Shown one piece after another: positions 23,187 through 38,100 of a stretch of 64,000 nucleotides of DNA. The notes beneath the pieces were generated by a model. That model searched no databases. It was given only the letters and a program-made list of their open reading frames with translations, and was not told the origin of the DNA. Numbering within the stretch: position 1 is the first letter of the stretch; each line of letters opens with the position of its first letter. Made by a program: the position numbers and the translations under genes. Source of the stretch: Platerodrilus igneus (lineage: Eukaryota; Arthropoda; Insecta; Coleoptera; Lycidae); assembly GCA_036346225.1 (NCBI GenBank), contig JARFIW010000999.1, forward strand, positions 2,463,001 to 2,527,000. The letters run 5' to 3'.

Positions 23187-26100
23187 ATCTATAATAACAG
23201 GCTATTAGGTCTGCTGGTTAATGAATTAAACTCTTTATTATAAATTCAAGCTTTCGGTTTTTTTATTTTTAAACCTTTATCAAGAATACTAAAAATTGTG
23301 AAACGTTATTAGGGCATACAATAATCAAATACTTACTAATGTGAGGTTTTTAAAATAGAATCGTTGATATAAATAAAATTCATAAATATAAATTAATAGT
23401 GTCATGTATAAGCTTTTAACAAAAATAATGTGATATTCTTATTTAAGTTTGAAAGTTACAGACTGACAAATTCCTATATAATTTTGACAGTTGTTGAGAC
23501 AACTTTCTAGATGTTATTATTTCTTTTGTAAGTCGACTGAAATTTATATATTTTTTTTATTTATGCATGTATGTCTATATACATATATATACACATATAT
23601 ACATATGCGAGCGTGTGTGAGTGTGTGTGTGTGTGTGTGTAAGAGTGTGTGTGTGTGTGTTTGTTTAGACTGCAATCTCACCTACATTGGCCAAAGCTCA
23701 CAGCAATTAAAACAACGCCTAACTCAACATAAAAGTGACATTCGTGTTAAACCAAACGCTTGTGCTTTGACCATACACACAAATACAAACAGACATAAAA
23801 TAGATTTCGACAATCCTAAAATACTGCAAATTGAAAGTAAACGATCCAAAAGAGAATTCTTAGAAATGTGTTACATATTTAAAAACGCTAACACTATTAA
23901 TAAAAAAACTGATATCAACGCACTAAGCTCCATATATACCTATCTACTTCATTTTAAATCGAAAACAAATTTAACTTAAATGTGATCACATCACTTAATA
24001 AAACTCAACATAAACACACACATAAACACACACACAACTCTTACACACACACACACACTCTTACACACACACACACATGCACGCATGCACGCACGCATGC
24101 GCACACACACACACACACAGAGAGACACACACACACACACGCACGCATGCACGCACGCACGCACGCACGCACCCACACACACACACACACTCACACTCAC
24201 GCTCACACTCACACTCACACCAGCGTTCTGATAGCACCCCTTTGGAACTCCTTCCTTAATTTTCAATTTCAACAACTCCTTTTTAAATTTTTAAACAACT
24301 GTCACTTCTCTATGGAGATGCCCCTTAAAACATTAAACGAGCCTACTCTTTTACAATTCTTTTCCAACTAACATTCTATGATCCAACTTTTTATTAATAG
24401 ATCTTATTGCTCTTGTCAAATTCTAATTTGGTGTAAACTAATACACAAATGTCATAGGCCGAAAATTTCTAAATTGATATTTTAATCCTAACAACAAGTG
24501 AAATTCGAATGATATAATAGACTTACAACTATATACTGAAAAGTAAATAAAACTTCTACATCTTATAACTAACTTAAATCTAATAAAAACATACTACTTG
24601 ACTTTTTAGGCTTTACGTACATATTCACATGGCAGTGAAGTTTGCTTTTAAATATTTTAACACAATTTTTATGATATACAAACAACAGCAGTTCACTTCA
24701 TTGGCACAAACTTTTTAAAATTACTTTATGAAATCACCATCACCCAAGTTGAAATCTTAAAACTTCCTTTTCTCTTAAATTATCATTTTAAATATCTTTA
24801 ACAAGTAACTGCCCTCACCATCTCCTTCATCAATCATTTTACGAACTAGAAGTCTATATCTGAGTGGTACTTCAGTGTGCCAAGGTTCAAATCTCATACA
24901 TATCACATAATATCACATAAATATATTTACACATTGTGACCACGTTGGTAAAATAGCGAATCTGCAAAATGTCAGTTTTACAGTAGAGTTAAGAAACACT
25001 TTAAAGCAACCCCTAAAAAATCCAAGTTTTTAACAAACATTTCAGGGTTGACGGTATTAAGTGTATTATTATATGGAGCCCGAACAAGCATGGTATAATG
25101 AATTACAATCAAACTGTTCAAAGGGATAAAAAAAACATGTTTACTGTTGTGAAATGTAATAATCATTCTGTAAGTTTATTACTGCCAACTTTCATGATAT
25201 TTGTTATGAGTAAAATTTGCATGAAATTAATAAATTTTGATTTTCCCTGAAAGGGCAGGGACCCCATAACAATAATGGTGCGTCAGCTAACTGCAATGGC
25301 GGGGGAGTGGATTCCTATGGATAAATGAGAAAATAAAATAAATAAATATAAAAATTATAAATAACATGGCTTTCTACAAGGTTTTCTACTTTGGTTAAAA
25401 TCGAGGAGTGCTAACAATCTGTCACATCAATTTCTTATAATAATATTTCTATACAAAAGAAGATTTTTCCACACAAAACTCTGTTGCTTTGGCATTCTAC
25501 ATTTTTTCACTTCATACTTTGCTCAAAAATACTTTAAAACACATTAATTCTGTCATAATTAAAGAACATTCTCAAAATAAAATGTCTTTCCAAATAAGAT
25601 TTCATCGTTTAGGTAGCTGGATATCCGTGACAAATATGTCTGCTTGCCTAGTGTTTAAATGAATTCATATAAAAATCAACCTAACTTAAACTCTATTAAC
25701 ATAAAACAATTTCAATATAAGTTACAAATGTACTTTCCAAAAGGAACAATTTATTAACCTCAAATCTGGCCAGATATTGCCAAAACAAAAATAACCTACA
25801 GCAATTTTGAATCTAAGCCATTGACAAAAATATTCGTCTTTCCAAATTTTTCCGGCTTTCATCCCATATCTTAAAACACGTTAGCCCGTCTTTGTGCTAA
25901 AGTTGAAAAGTGCGAATCGATCGCTTTTTGGGATTTGCGTCCGAGGGGTTTGAAGCTTGGGACGAGGGCGGGTCGAGGTCCGGTGGAGAATTTTTGTGTC
26001 TGTTGCATAGGCCAGTTTCTACCGCAAAAAACCCATAAATAAGGAAGAAATAAGGGTTTTCCCGAAAAAGATTAATTTGCAGCGACGTATTCGTGTTAAA

Positions 26101-29100
26101 AAAGCTAGGATCCCACGAAATTTTCCGATCTCAAAAGCCAAATGAGCCCGGCGACAAAGTCGACAATGGGACGGTTAGCGTTGGTTCAAGAGAGAAGGAA
26201 TATCGAGTTGATTTCTAAAATTCGCTTCCGGCCTCTAAAAAATATATAATATACACCAAACACTATCCGTATCCTAAAACCTGAATTATTAATGGTTTGC
26301 AAGCTGCTACTAGGGTGTTTTCTTAAAACATTTATTAAAATTTGTATAATTACTTGGACAAACGTCAAACACAGATAACAAAAACCACGTAAACAAATGT
26401 GTATGTACCTTCAAAATCTATGAAATTTTTTTTCTAATTTCTGAAATTTAAACATAAGTTATTTTAATAGTACCGATAATTGATCATTATTATACGAAAG
26501 CATCGCCCTTTAATGTACACGGGCTATTTATTTACGAAATAATTAATTATTACATTTGACGTTTGTTTACGAAGACAACCGAACGATTACAATACAGTAT
26601 GAGTTGATCAGAAATCACTATATTTCTTATGTGGCATGCTCTTATGCAAGTATACAGCAACGAGATTCCAATAAAAGCCATCTCGATGGTTCCAAGTTAA
26701 GAGATCCGTCTTCCATTCACAACGTAAGTGATTCAGTGCTCAGTAAAATTTACTTTTTTGTATTTCATATTGACCCTTTAAATGGCCAATAGCATTCATT
26801 ATATACAAACAAAAATCCCCTACAAAATTTATAACCATTTTATTTAACATTACTCATATAAAAACCAAATCAGTTCTTTATATGGTTCAGTGAATTCTAC
26901 AATCTCTCAATTATAAGTTACATTTACTCAAACAACCATTTTCAATGCTTTAGCTTTTTCTGAAATTGTGCAACTTGCACTAAAATTTTTGATTGTGTTA
27001 AAAAAGTAATGCTCGTTTAAAATTATTTCATTCCAAAACCCGAGTGCAACGTGCGACAAAGCCAACAACGGGTCGATTAGCATTAGTGCGAGAGAAAAGG
27101 ACAATAGAGTTGGTTTACAAAATTCGTATACGGTTCCCAAAAAAAAGTCTAATATGTCAAAAATCAATACTTATATTCTATAACCTGAATTATTTACTGT
27201 TTGCACGCAAGGACCATCGTTTCTTTAAAAACTTTTAATGAAATGACTACAATTAATTCGAGAAATTTCAAAAGCAGGTTGCAAAGACCGGCGTAAAATA
27301 ACAATTAAGTACTATCTAAAGCTCTGACAAAATCTTATTTTACAAATTTTTTTAATTAGAGCTTATAAAATATTTAATACTGCTTTATAGGGATTATAAT
27401 TAATTTTAATTATAAAAAAGTATCGCACGTTAATATACGGGGTCTATTTTTAAAGAAAACATTACAATGCTTATTAATTCAGAAATTGCTATATTTCTTT
27501 TGCGGCGTGCTCTAATGCAAGTATACTACCAACGGCATTTCAATAAACATCAGCTCCGTAACGGAAGGCTAGCAGCTCAGGCAACCAATCGCAACTTCAG
27601 AGGTTCGATGCGCACTACAATTTACTTTGATTGTCGAACTCGGGAATATTTAAATCAATTTCAATACTCAAGGTTACATAAGGTTGTTTGTTACGTTGCG
27701 ACTGATGCTTTCTCTTACCTTTTACTACTTTCACTTTTTAAAAACAACTGTTCAAAAAAATTAAATATCGAGGATGTAAGATACATTCATAACAAATTAC
27801 GCGTGTTTATTAATTTGAAAAACGGAAAATTATTTTAATTTCGTTTTTTTAAAATTATCTATACTCAAATGTGGTGGCAACAACCAACAGCCATCATTGC
27901 TAGGAAAATCACAGTTCGTTAAAGTATTTCCGGGTGTCTACATACCATTGACGGTGTTATTTGCACTTCAACTATTAAAACAATTGCATAGATTCTTTTC
28001 AACAATTTATAACTACTCCAGAAATTATTAAACACAAGTATCTTGATACATTTCCAAATACAATAGTTGCGCATGAATTAAACTAAGGCGATCAGCTGAT
28101 TTCAATAACTTTTGACAGATCAGAGTACATTCAAAAACATGGCTCAAGTTGTTACACAACAGTTGCTTAAGCTTTCTGCAATTACTATAAATTGCAATCG
28201 TTTATTTAACCAATGTAAATCTTATCTGTTGCGCTTTTATATCTGCATTACTTGTTTAACAATTACTGCATTTCTGTATATGTACCTGATATTGTTCCCA
28301 TTGCTAAAAAAAGGACATTGTTTATTTGTGACATATTTAGAAGCTTCCTTCCACTACTTATATTGCGGGCGGCTTTTGATTTTACAGATAATAATGCCTA
28401 CAGCTGTTCTAAAAGATGGCTTTGCTACTATTTCTATAATATTTTTGTTATGCATTGATCTGCATTGCGCTTTTATATCTACGTTATTTATTTAATGTAA
28501 ATAACAATATGTAAATAATATTGTTCACATTGCTAAAAATTCCCTTCAAATGGCATGTTTGTAAACTATTTAACTATTTATAAGCTACAGTTATAGTCCC
28601 GCGCAATTGTTATGAGCCCGCGCGCGCGTGCTCAGAGCCACTTCTGCAATTGGCGACACTGGAACGCTCCACGTTCACAATATTGCGCAATAAAGCTATT
28701 ACGTCATAATTGCGTCTCAAATTGTATCACATACCAAAAACGTTTACAGTGATACAAGATGCACCTTAAAGAAAAAGATAAAATGTACTCACTTAAAAAT
28801 GTGGAACGCTTCACGACTTTGCGGTCATCCTTGCGGCAGGAGCCATGCTGATTTCCATGGATTTCGTTTGCGTTGTTTGGGCGTGGGTTTCGTTAAGCCA
28901 TCGTTGAATCCAGATTTGATTTGTCTTCCTCTTCGTCGTTCGTAGTGGTACGGTAGGCAACAGGTAGCAAACGATATAAGGCAGAGATAGGGAATTCTAC
29001 ATCCTAAAAGTGAAAAGACAAAGAAACCACACAGGTAAACATTACTGTTCGACGTCTCGTTGGCTAATAATATCGTGTCACACACCGCGCTTTGTGCCAT

Positions 29101-32100
29101 CACTCCGCGTATGCGCATTCCTTTGCGCCGACGCAACTGTCCAAAATGACAAAATGCGCAAGTCTATTTTTAAAAATAATGGCGAGAATTCAGTCACATA
29201 TTTAAAACTGTAAAATGCCAATTCTGGCATGTAACAACATTTCCATTATTTACATTCCATATAGCTATTATTTTTTCTATGAGGTCTACTACGGCGAATT
29301 GGTCTAGATACGCTCGGCCACTCCAAGTCGTATTAACGAAATGTACTAGGGCAAAGTGGCCTTGATCCGATCAACTCTCTGTTGTCGTTCCGACAAACTC
29401 TACTAAGACGTAGCGGTCATGGTCCGATGAACCCCTTGGAGTCGTTTTTACAAAGATCACTAAGGCAAAGTGATCTTGGGCTGACTGACTGTACTGACTA
29501 ACTGACTGACTGGACTGACTGACTGGCGGACTGCCTGACTGATTGTACTCACTATACTGGCTGTACTGACTTTACTAACTGACTGAACAGCACAACTGTC
29601 ACAACAACTTGACTAACAGAACTAAAACAACTAATTCAACTAACCCAACTAAACCAACTATCCCAACTAACCTAACTGGCCTGTGAAAGGAATCTTGGGC
29701 GAAATGGGTCTTGGGCGTAATGGATATATGGCGCCCAACGTAGTCCTCAAGGGGACTACAAGCCGTTTATAGTATTTAATCATAAGACATCTATAAATCC
29801 TAATTATTGGAAATGTTGTTCATAATAAACAAAAAGGCAGTTAAATATTAACTTTCCGCTCTATCATTTCATTGTCCATTCCAAAATACTTTCGTATCAA
29901 CAACTACATACTCCCTAATATTTTATAACTAATAACATTATGCTAAAATTTAATCACATGGTAAATCATTATTCAATCAATTAAAAAAATAAACACTGTG
30001 ATGTTCAATTACTGTCCTGCATGATAAAATATCAACCATGTTAACGTCCATAACTCACATAAATTATAAAGAAACAAACAAGCCTATAATATTTCTCACA
30101 ATTTGCTTCACTTATTAAAGGTTGATAATGTCCAAACAACACCAGCTTTTCATTTTGTTAACAATAATTGCCTTGTTTTTCTTCGTTGAAACGGCAGCTA
30201 CAATTGTTCTAACACAACCCAAAATTCCAACTTAATGGTACGATAAAGAATCCCAGTTCCAATTCCTCTAAACGGTCACAACAAAAATTCTACCCTCAGG
30301 TGTATGGAAAATACCTCGCCTGCACGAGAGTAAGTTCATATATTTTATCCTAGGCCGTAATTCTGGCCCTTGACTGTGTTTCATTCAATTTTCTACAAAT
30401 CACTCATATTGCTACAATTTTATATTGTTAATTAACTTGGCTTAATTTTTCTTTCAAAACTTTTACTTTATCCTTATACTACCTCCATCGCCATGTCCTC
30501 ATTTCACTACATGTTCGATGTTTTCACGAGACCATCCTATATAACTGTTTTTTTTTAATTTCTGGTTGCGCCCAACAATCTAATTTTTGCCCACTGTTTA
30601 ATTAATTACAGTCAGTGTGTGGTTCTGTGGAAAATATACACACAGTGTTTTGTCACATTTCGATATCTGCTTTGTGGTTTAATACTGTTATCGTCCTTCA
30701 TTCTTACCATACAATGTATTTAAAAAAGTAATGTTGAATTTCGTTATCCGAATAATTTTTATAGCAACAAAATTTGAAACATGAGGTTTAATTAAGAATA
30801 ATTATTTACGAAATCTTTTATACAAAGGGCATCCATATATTTTGTCCCTTCAAAATTAAATTTCGTTTCTTTCACATTTAATGTATTGTTAGCGTAACAC
30901 ATTACATATTCTGTATAAGAAATACCTACTATTAAATCAGATACTAAAATAACATTCCTAATAAAAAAAATTTATCCTGCGTCAAGTAATGCCTATTAAA
31001 AGTATGATTTTTTTCAGAAAAAAAAACTACCTAACAAAACTTCAACAACTATTCTTAAAAAACAAAAAAATATTAACGCATAATTACAACAGTAGATAGC
31101 TAGTTCTGTTCATCCTCATCATAAACGGATTCGTCTGATGCATCTGGTTCAGAAAGGGCAAAAGTAATACCCATGGTATACTCGGGATACTTGCAGGTCA
31201 TTGCATAGTTTTCTCAAACCCCTACACCCTTCCTTTTTACAGATAGTAAAAGAATAGGTGAACATGCAGAATATAAAAAATATTCTGGCGTGACTAGCAA
31301 CGACCTTCATCGGTTAAGGTGAACACAAAAGACTTAAATCTCAGGGTGAGGCAAAGATATCTAGATAAAGTTAAATAGAAACGATAACTTAACTTGTGTT
31401 TAAATAGTTAAATAAAAATATTATACTCAAAAGAAAATTTTGCATATTAACGTCCAGGTAAAGCATTTGTTTAAACACATCATTTCTACGAACGTTTCTA
31501 TGAAGTACAAATAATGACATATCTAGCTTAAACACTTCTACATATGTTCTAATATTCATTTTCATTAATGCTATCAGATATAGAATAAGATTAGCTCAGA
31601 ATAGGAAACAATGGAGGAAAGCATCTAACCAGTTCCAGGACTGAAGACAATGATGATGATGATGGTGATTGGTATTTCTTCACGGTTATGTTTTTATTTT
31701 CAAGTTTATTACATGTTGAACAATTTTTAACTATAATTCTCTCAGCAAAAATTTCATAATTAGTTATATTCAACATAGTAGAGTTTCGTCAAAATCGCTA
31801 CTGTCTTAACTAACTGTAAGGTAAACCACAACAAATTAATTTATATCCAACTGTTAGAATATTTAATAATATTCCCGACCATAGTTTCATTTAGTACTAA
31901 ATACACGCTGAAAGAATTATAATCAAACTCACATTATTAACTGGACTATTCACAAGAGTTGGCGATTGATCCAATATAGGATTAATTGGAGCGGTACCAC
32001 TTGTCGGAGTAGATGCCACGGGTGTTGATTCATCATCTTCAATGTCCATTAAATCATTAGAATATCCATTACTTGTAAGATCTTCTACTAAGGTTTCTAA

Positions 32101-35100
32101 AACAATAAAATAAATGACATTCTGATTAAGTTAAATCTTGAATCAAAACAAAATACCTTCAACATTTTCCACACTTGTCATAGATATAACCTGATCAGGA
32201 TTATTGTTGCAGATCATTGAATACTGTAAGGGTCCATCATAACCTAATAATAAAATAAATCCAAGAATTATAATTTTTATGGGTTAATAAACATTTAAAT
32301 AAAATAATAAAAATCGTTCTCCATGAACCTTTAGGTAAGTAGTAGCATGACAACCATTTACACACATACGCACTTAGGGTATGAAGTTACTATGTATTAT
32401 AGACATGAACCTAATTATTAAAATAAATGAGTATTTTCGCCGAGGCCAAGACAATAACAAATAAATAATGAAATAACTGGGTTGATAAGGTTCAAATAGA
32501 CCTTGAAGGAGATTGTATACAATCGAATTATTTATTTATTTACTACATTATTCCTCAGGCGTAAGCCTAAATGAATAGAAATGTTGTTACGTTCCGTGTT
32601 TGTTTTTGAACCGATTCTGCATTTCTTGAATGAACTACAACGTCCCCTAACTTATTTATGGCCATTTATTTATTCTGCAACCATTCCAACCTCTTTTAAA
32701 AATTTAAATAATCTTGTTAGTTATTTTGCCTCCACCTTGCATGATTCTACGCAGCTGTTTATTATAGAATGACAACTCCTTTTAATTCATGCAGGTATAA
32801 CACCTAGATATGGCAATCTGCTCCTCTGGTTAATATTTTAAATTCCTAATATTGTGTAAAGTTATGTCTAGATTGGGAACTGGATTCTACATACATTATT
32901 ATCGTAATTGTTGATAGATAGTCTGTACTTTGTACTAGGTGATTTGCTTTTCATTGCTCACTCTACTACATACGTTAACTTTCGATTCGCGTTATCAAGT
33001 CCAATGTGGATAATCAATGGGAAATTTTGGGTTTACAAGAAAAATTTATCAATTACTTTTAATTGTTGTTCTACTCATATATGCAATGGTTTTGTGTTTT
33101 GTCTTGCAAATGTTTCACGAAACAATACACGTTTTTGCTTCCTAATTTACATCCTGCGTTTATTGGTATGTATCCGATGTGTGTCCAGTGACAAATAGAA
33201 ATTTTATTTTTAGCTTTTTTCCTTGGTTTAGACATCTGTCTGCATTCCATGGGGTTATACCTATCTGTTTTGGTGAATTTTATGCCTATTGCTTTCGTCT
33301 GTTCCGTTGCACTGATAAAGTGTTCCTTAGAGTGTTATGCTGTCTATTTGGATAGGATAGGGTAAGTGAACCTATGATTTCTTTCTCAACTTACGTCACA
33401 TATGCTTACTATATGTGCTGTCCCCTGTGGATTCTATTAATTATTTAGAGTGTTGATAGTACGGGACTACCCTCTACAAGACATCGTTCAAATTTTAGTA
33501 CATACTAACTGTTTAGAATTAATAGGGTTATATTGTAAATTTGTGGGTGTAAACTTTGTTCGCGGATAGACTAGTATTTTAATTTAGTGACACCACCACT
33601 CTCGACCACTCGCTGTGGTTTTGTTTACCTGGTGCATGGAAAACGGACATTCCGGGCTGTTTGCCGCCATCCTTAGAGACGAAAGGACGTGCTGTGTTGT
33701 GCCCAGAGTACAGTTGGAACGTGATGTGTTTTGTTCAGGTGAGTGTGTTGAATTTACATATAAATTGAAATACTTGGTCCCGTGTGTGTGTACATATGTA
33801 TTTATGTACTGGTCCTTCGAAAATTTAGGCTTGATTAATTTATTCAAAGTACATTTGATCCTTCGAGCTGAATTTGAATTAATCTAGTGGATTTATAGTT
33901 CATAAAAACACGTAATTTGGCTTTGCGTGTTTTTTAGCCTTTGTTGTCGCGTAATTTACGCGATCATTAGCGTAAGATATTTGCATAAATATTTGCGTAA
34001 ATGATGGCGAATTTCGTTAGAAATTAGTGATAAAAGCTCAATTAAAATTGACATTACCGCTCACATAATAATATGGCTGTAAAAATAGTATTATATATAG
34101 CTTAGTGACTTGAAAAATATTTAAGGTATTTTTAGTACAATTACATAAAGATCAACCTCCTGTGTGTTGAACTATGGAGTTTTCAGAATAAAGGGTTTGA
34201 CATTCCTGGCTGTTGCTATCCCTTTAAACATCTTGATACCTGCTTGGGGGTGGCACTGATGTATCTAACTGCATTCCATGGAATTAGGGTTCAGCCTTTA
34301 AAATCTTCTTGGTATTTAAGAGGTGAATAACTTGTATGTGACTACCTACATTTGAAAGATTACTATGTTAGGGTGAGGGGTTCCTATTTTAGCATTTGCA
34401 AACAGGTAGAATTATTATGGTGTTTGATAATTTATTTAGAGGATCTATTAAATGTATTTGTTGATAGTTTTGTATTCTGAGATTCGCATATTTGATAGCT
34501 GTGCAATTTTGTTAGATAAACATTTTTAGCAAGTAGAAAACTGCTACTGGGTTTTACATAATTGTGATTTACTTTCTGATTGTTTTCCATTATTTGCGAC
34601 AATGGAAATTGAAAAATTGTCAAATAAACGTAACATGTTAATGCGCAAGGCGCAAGCCTTATTAAAATGTGCTGAAGCAGCTCAAATGGATCCTGAGAAT
34701 AATTTTGTTGCCTTTGATGTTCGATTTACCGATTTATCAAACATAGTAGATAAATTTGAACAAGTTCATTACGAAATAGTTGCTTCTGTAGAGGTTGCTC
34801 ATTTAGATCAACAACAGGTGATCCAAGATAGTTTTGATGAAATTCAATATTCAATTAAAATTGTGCATCGAGAATTAACAGCTAAGAGGTCGCAGCCTCA
34901 TACTCGTTCTAGTATTGAAACACAACACTCGGGTGCCCCTAATAAAGTTAAGTTGCCAAGAATTGTAATCCCCACCTACGATGGTAATTATAAAAATTGG
35001 AGCTCTTTCTACGATTTGTTCCGTACACTAATTCATGAAAATGAAACTTTATCTAATATTGAAAGATTTCAATATTTAACCTCATCATTGGTTAAGGAGC

Positions 35101-38100
35101 CTTTGGCAATTATTAAAGGGCTTCCATTAACTTCTGATAATTATACGATTGCGTATCAACAATTAATAGATAGGTACGAAAACAAACGGTTGTTGCTCAC
35201 TAGCTATTGGCAGGCCATTTGTAATGCCTCGAAAGTTAGTTCAGATTCTGCGTCCTCGTTACGCACATTATTGTCTACATTTTCTGAAAATTCTTCGGCA
35301 ATTGTACAATTTAATCATGATATGTGGGATTTTACTCGTTTTAATCTATTATTGCAAAAATTGGATAACTCCACTAGGAAACGCTTTGAAATTGAACTTC
35401 ATGATGTTGAAGTTCCTAGCTATGAAAATTTGTACTCATTTGTTTCTAAACATTGCAAGGCATTGGAGACAAACCAGGTTATTGTAGGACAGCCAGGCCC
35501 TGTTAGTGTTCAGAAGCCAACAGTATCACGACAGTATCCTGTTGCGTTCAAGCCAAAAGAATCATTAAGTTTTGTTACCACCGCTAAGAAAATCCATAGT
35601 ACTAGTTGTACAAGGTTATCATAAAGTAAGGGATATATTTTAAATCACTACAACTTTTTAATAAATTAAGTTAGTAACATAAAATAAACGAAATCTAGTT
35701 GCTTAATGAATGGGATTTTACCGTATCTATGAGAAACAAAAGCGTTGTCATAACAATTGTTGACACTAATGTCAAAACGAAATTATTCAATTTGAAGTTT
35801 TATTTTGAAATTAAAACTCAAGTAAACGTTGAGTTCAAACAACTCAACTGTAATAACATGGATTTACAAACAAGAATTGGTTTAGTTCAGTGCTATTATG
35901 AATCCGGCAGAAATTACACCGCTGGATTACGAAGATTTCGCACGAGAATGGGTTTGAGAGCGGGACCCTGTCAAATGAAAGCCTACCGCAATTTGATACA
36001 AAAATTTGAAAGAACAGGGTCTGTAACTGACTTACCAAGATCAGGAAGACCAATAATTAGTGATGTCCAAGTTGCAGAGGTTCTTCATGAAAATCAAGAC
36101 AGCCAGAAGCAATTCACTCGCAATCAGCAGTGCAAATGCGATATCCAAGCGATTGCAAATGCCGTATACCACGGTTTGGAAAATTTTACGCAAAATTCTA
36201 AACATGTATCCATATAAACTGAAAATGCTGTTTGAATTAAAGGACGCAGATTTGGCTACTAGGTACGATTTTTCTTTGCGAGTAATGGCTCAGATGGAAA
36301 TTGAACCCGAATGGTTATCCCGTATTTTATGGACAGATGAGGCACATTTTACTCTGAATGGTAGAGTCAATACTCAAAACTGTAGAATCTGGTCTGCAGA
36401 AAATCCGCAACAAATCGTTCAAAAGGTCTTCATGACAAGAAAGTCACCGTTTGGTGCGGTTTTACAGCTGATTTTATTATTGGTCCGATTTCTACGAGGA
36501 AATGCAGAATGGACAAGCCGTATCTGTAACTGTAAATGGTGAACGATACTTGCAAATGTTACAAAATTATGTTATTGCACAGCTGCAAAACGAGCACTAC
36601 GGAATTGAAAACATCATTTTTATGCAGGATGGAGCACCCGCGCACATTTTTCGACCAGTCAAAGAATTGTTAACCAACGTTTTTCAAGATCGCGTGTTAA
36701 GCAGACATTTCGTAAATTCATGGCCACCAAGATCACCTGATCTAAACCCAGCGGATTACTGGCTGTGGGGTTATTTAAAAAGTTTAGTGTTTAGAAGACG
36801 ACCAACTACGCTACAAGAATTAAAAGACAGTATAATGGAGCAAATTGGTGCAATTCAACCAGAAATGTTACGAAATGCTATGTACAATTTGGAGGTAAGG
36901 ATGGTGATCTTACAACAACAAAATGGAGGTCATATTGAGCAATTGCCGTAACCTGTTTTGGGCATACTAAATCCCATTTCATAAGCAATTAGATTTCATT
37001 TATTTCTTGTTATTAACTTAATTTGTTAAAAAGTTATCATAATTTAAAATATATCCCTTACTTTATGATAACCTTATATTTATTGCAAAGCTAATCATTC
37101 TGTTTTTAAATGTGACAAATTCTTAGTATTAGAACCTTCTGAGCGACATAGAGTTGCAAAAACTTCAAACTGGTGTTATAATTGTTTAGGAACCAACCAC
37201 TCTGTTGTTAAGTGTCCATCAAAACTTAGTTGTCATGTTTGTGATAAAAAACATCACACATTGTTGCATTTTCCCACTTCTGCTGTGACGCCAGACAAAG
37301 AAGGTGAAGCGTACTTGACAGAAGTGCCCTCAAATCCAGAGTCTTCTAATAAAGTCGCCGTGATGACTAGCACAGTGGCTAGTCAGTCTGTTGTTTTGTT
37401 GTCTACTGTCTTGTTACAAGTACAGGATGCACGTGGAAACTATCAAACTTGTCGAGCATTACTTGACAATGGTAGTCAAGCAAGTTTTATGTCCCAATCG
37501 TGTATGAAAAGTCTTGGATTAAAATCGTCATCATCGTCCATATCGATTAGCGGTTTAAATCAAATGAGCACCTCTAGCCATGGTCTCGTTACATGTTCGT
37601 TGCGGCCATATCAAAAGGCCAATCCTACATTCGTTGTAGATACAATTGTTATTCCTGCAATTGCCGGCTCTATGCCGTCGGCTCCCGTTTCAAATCGTTA
37701 TGACTTCCTTGAAGGTCTAACACTAGCAGATCCGTACTTTGGACGCCCTCGCGAGGTCGATTTATTGTTAGGAGCAGATATTTATTCTACTGTGGTTCGG
37801 CCTGGCATTAGACGTGGTAAAATTGGAGAGCCTACTGCCCTTAATACAGTGTTTGGTTGGGTACTGGTCGGTAAAACAGACTGTCAGTCAACTAATCGTG
37901 TGAGTTCGTTTTGTACATCGGTTATGAATACCCCATTGGACATTGTGTTAAAAAAATTCTGGGAGGTTGAACATGTTCCAGCAACTCCTACATTTTCGCC
38001 TGAAGATATTCAATGTGAAACTCTCTTTCTAGAAACACATCAAAGAAAGGAGGACGGTAGATATGTTGTTAATTTGCCGTTTAAAGATTCTCGTATAGAA

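Noticed and set aside
23982..24371. Open frames of 94-129 codons over the (CA)n array
   Set aside because: Simple-repeat translation (His-Thr or Val-Cys repeats), with no start context or similarity.
33584..33887. Open frames on both strands within the BEL LTRs (also 40494-40767)
   Set aside because: They lie in the LTR and repeat exactly in the second LTR; by-products, not genes.
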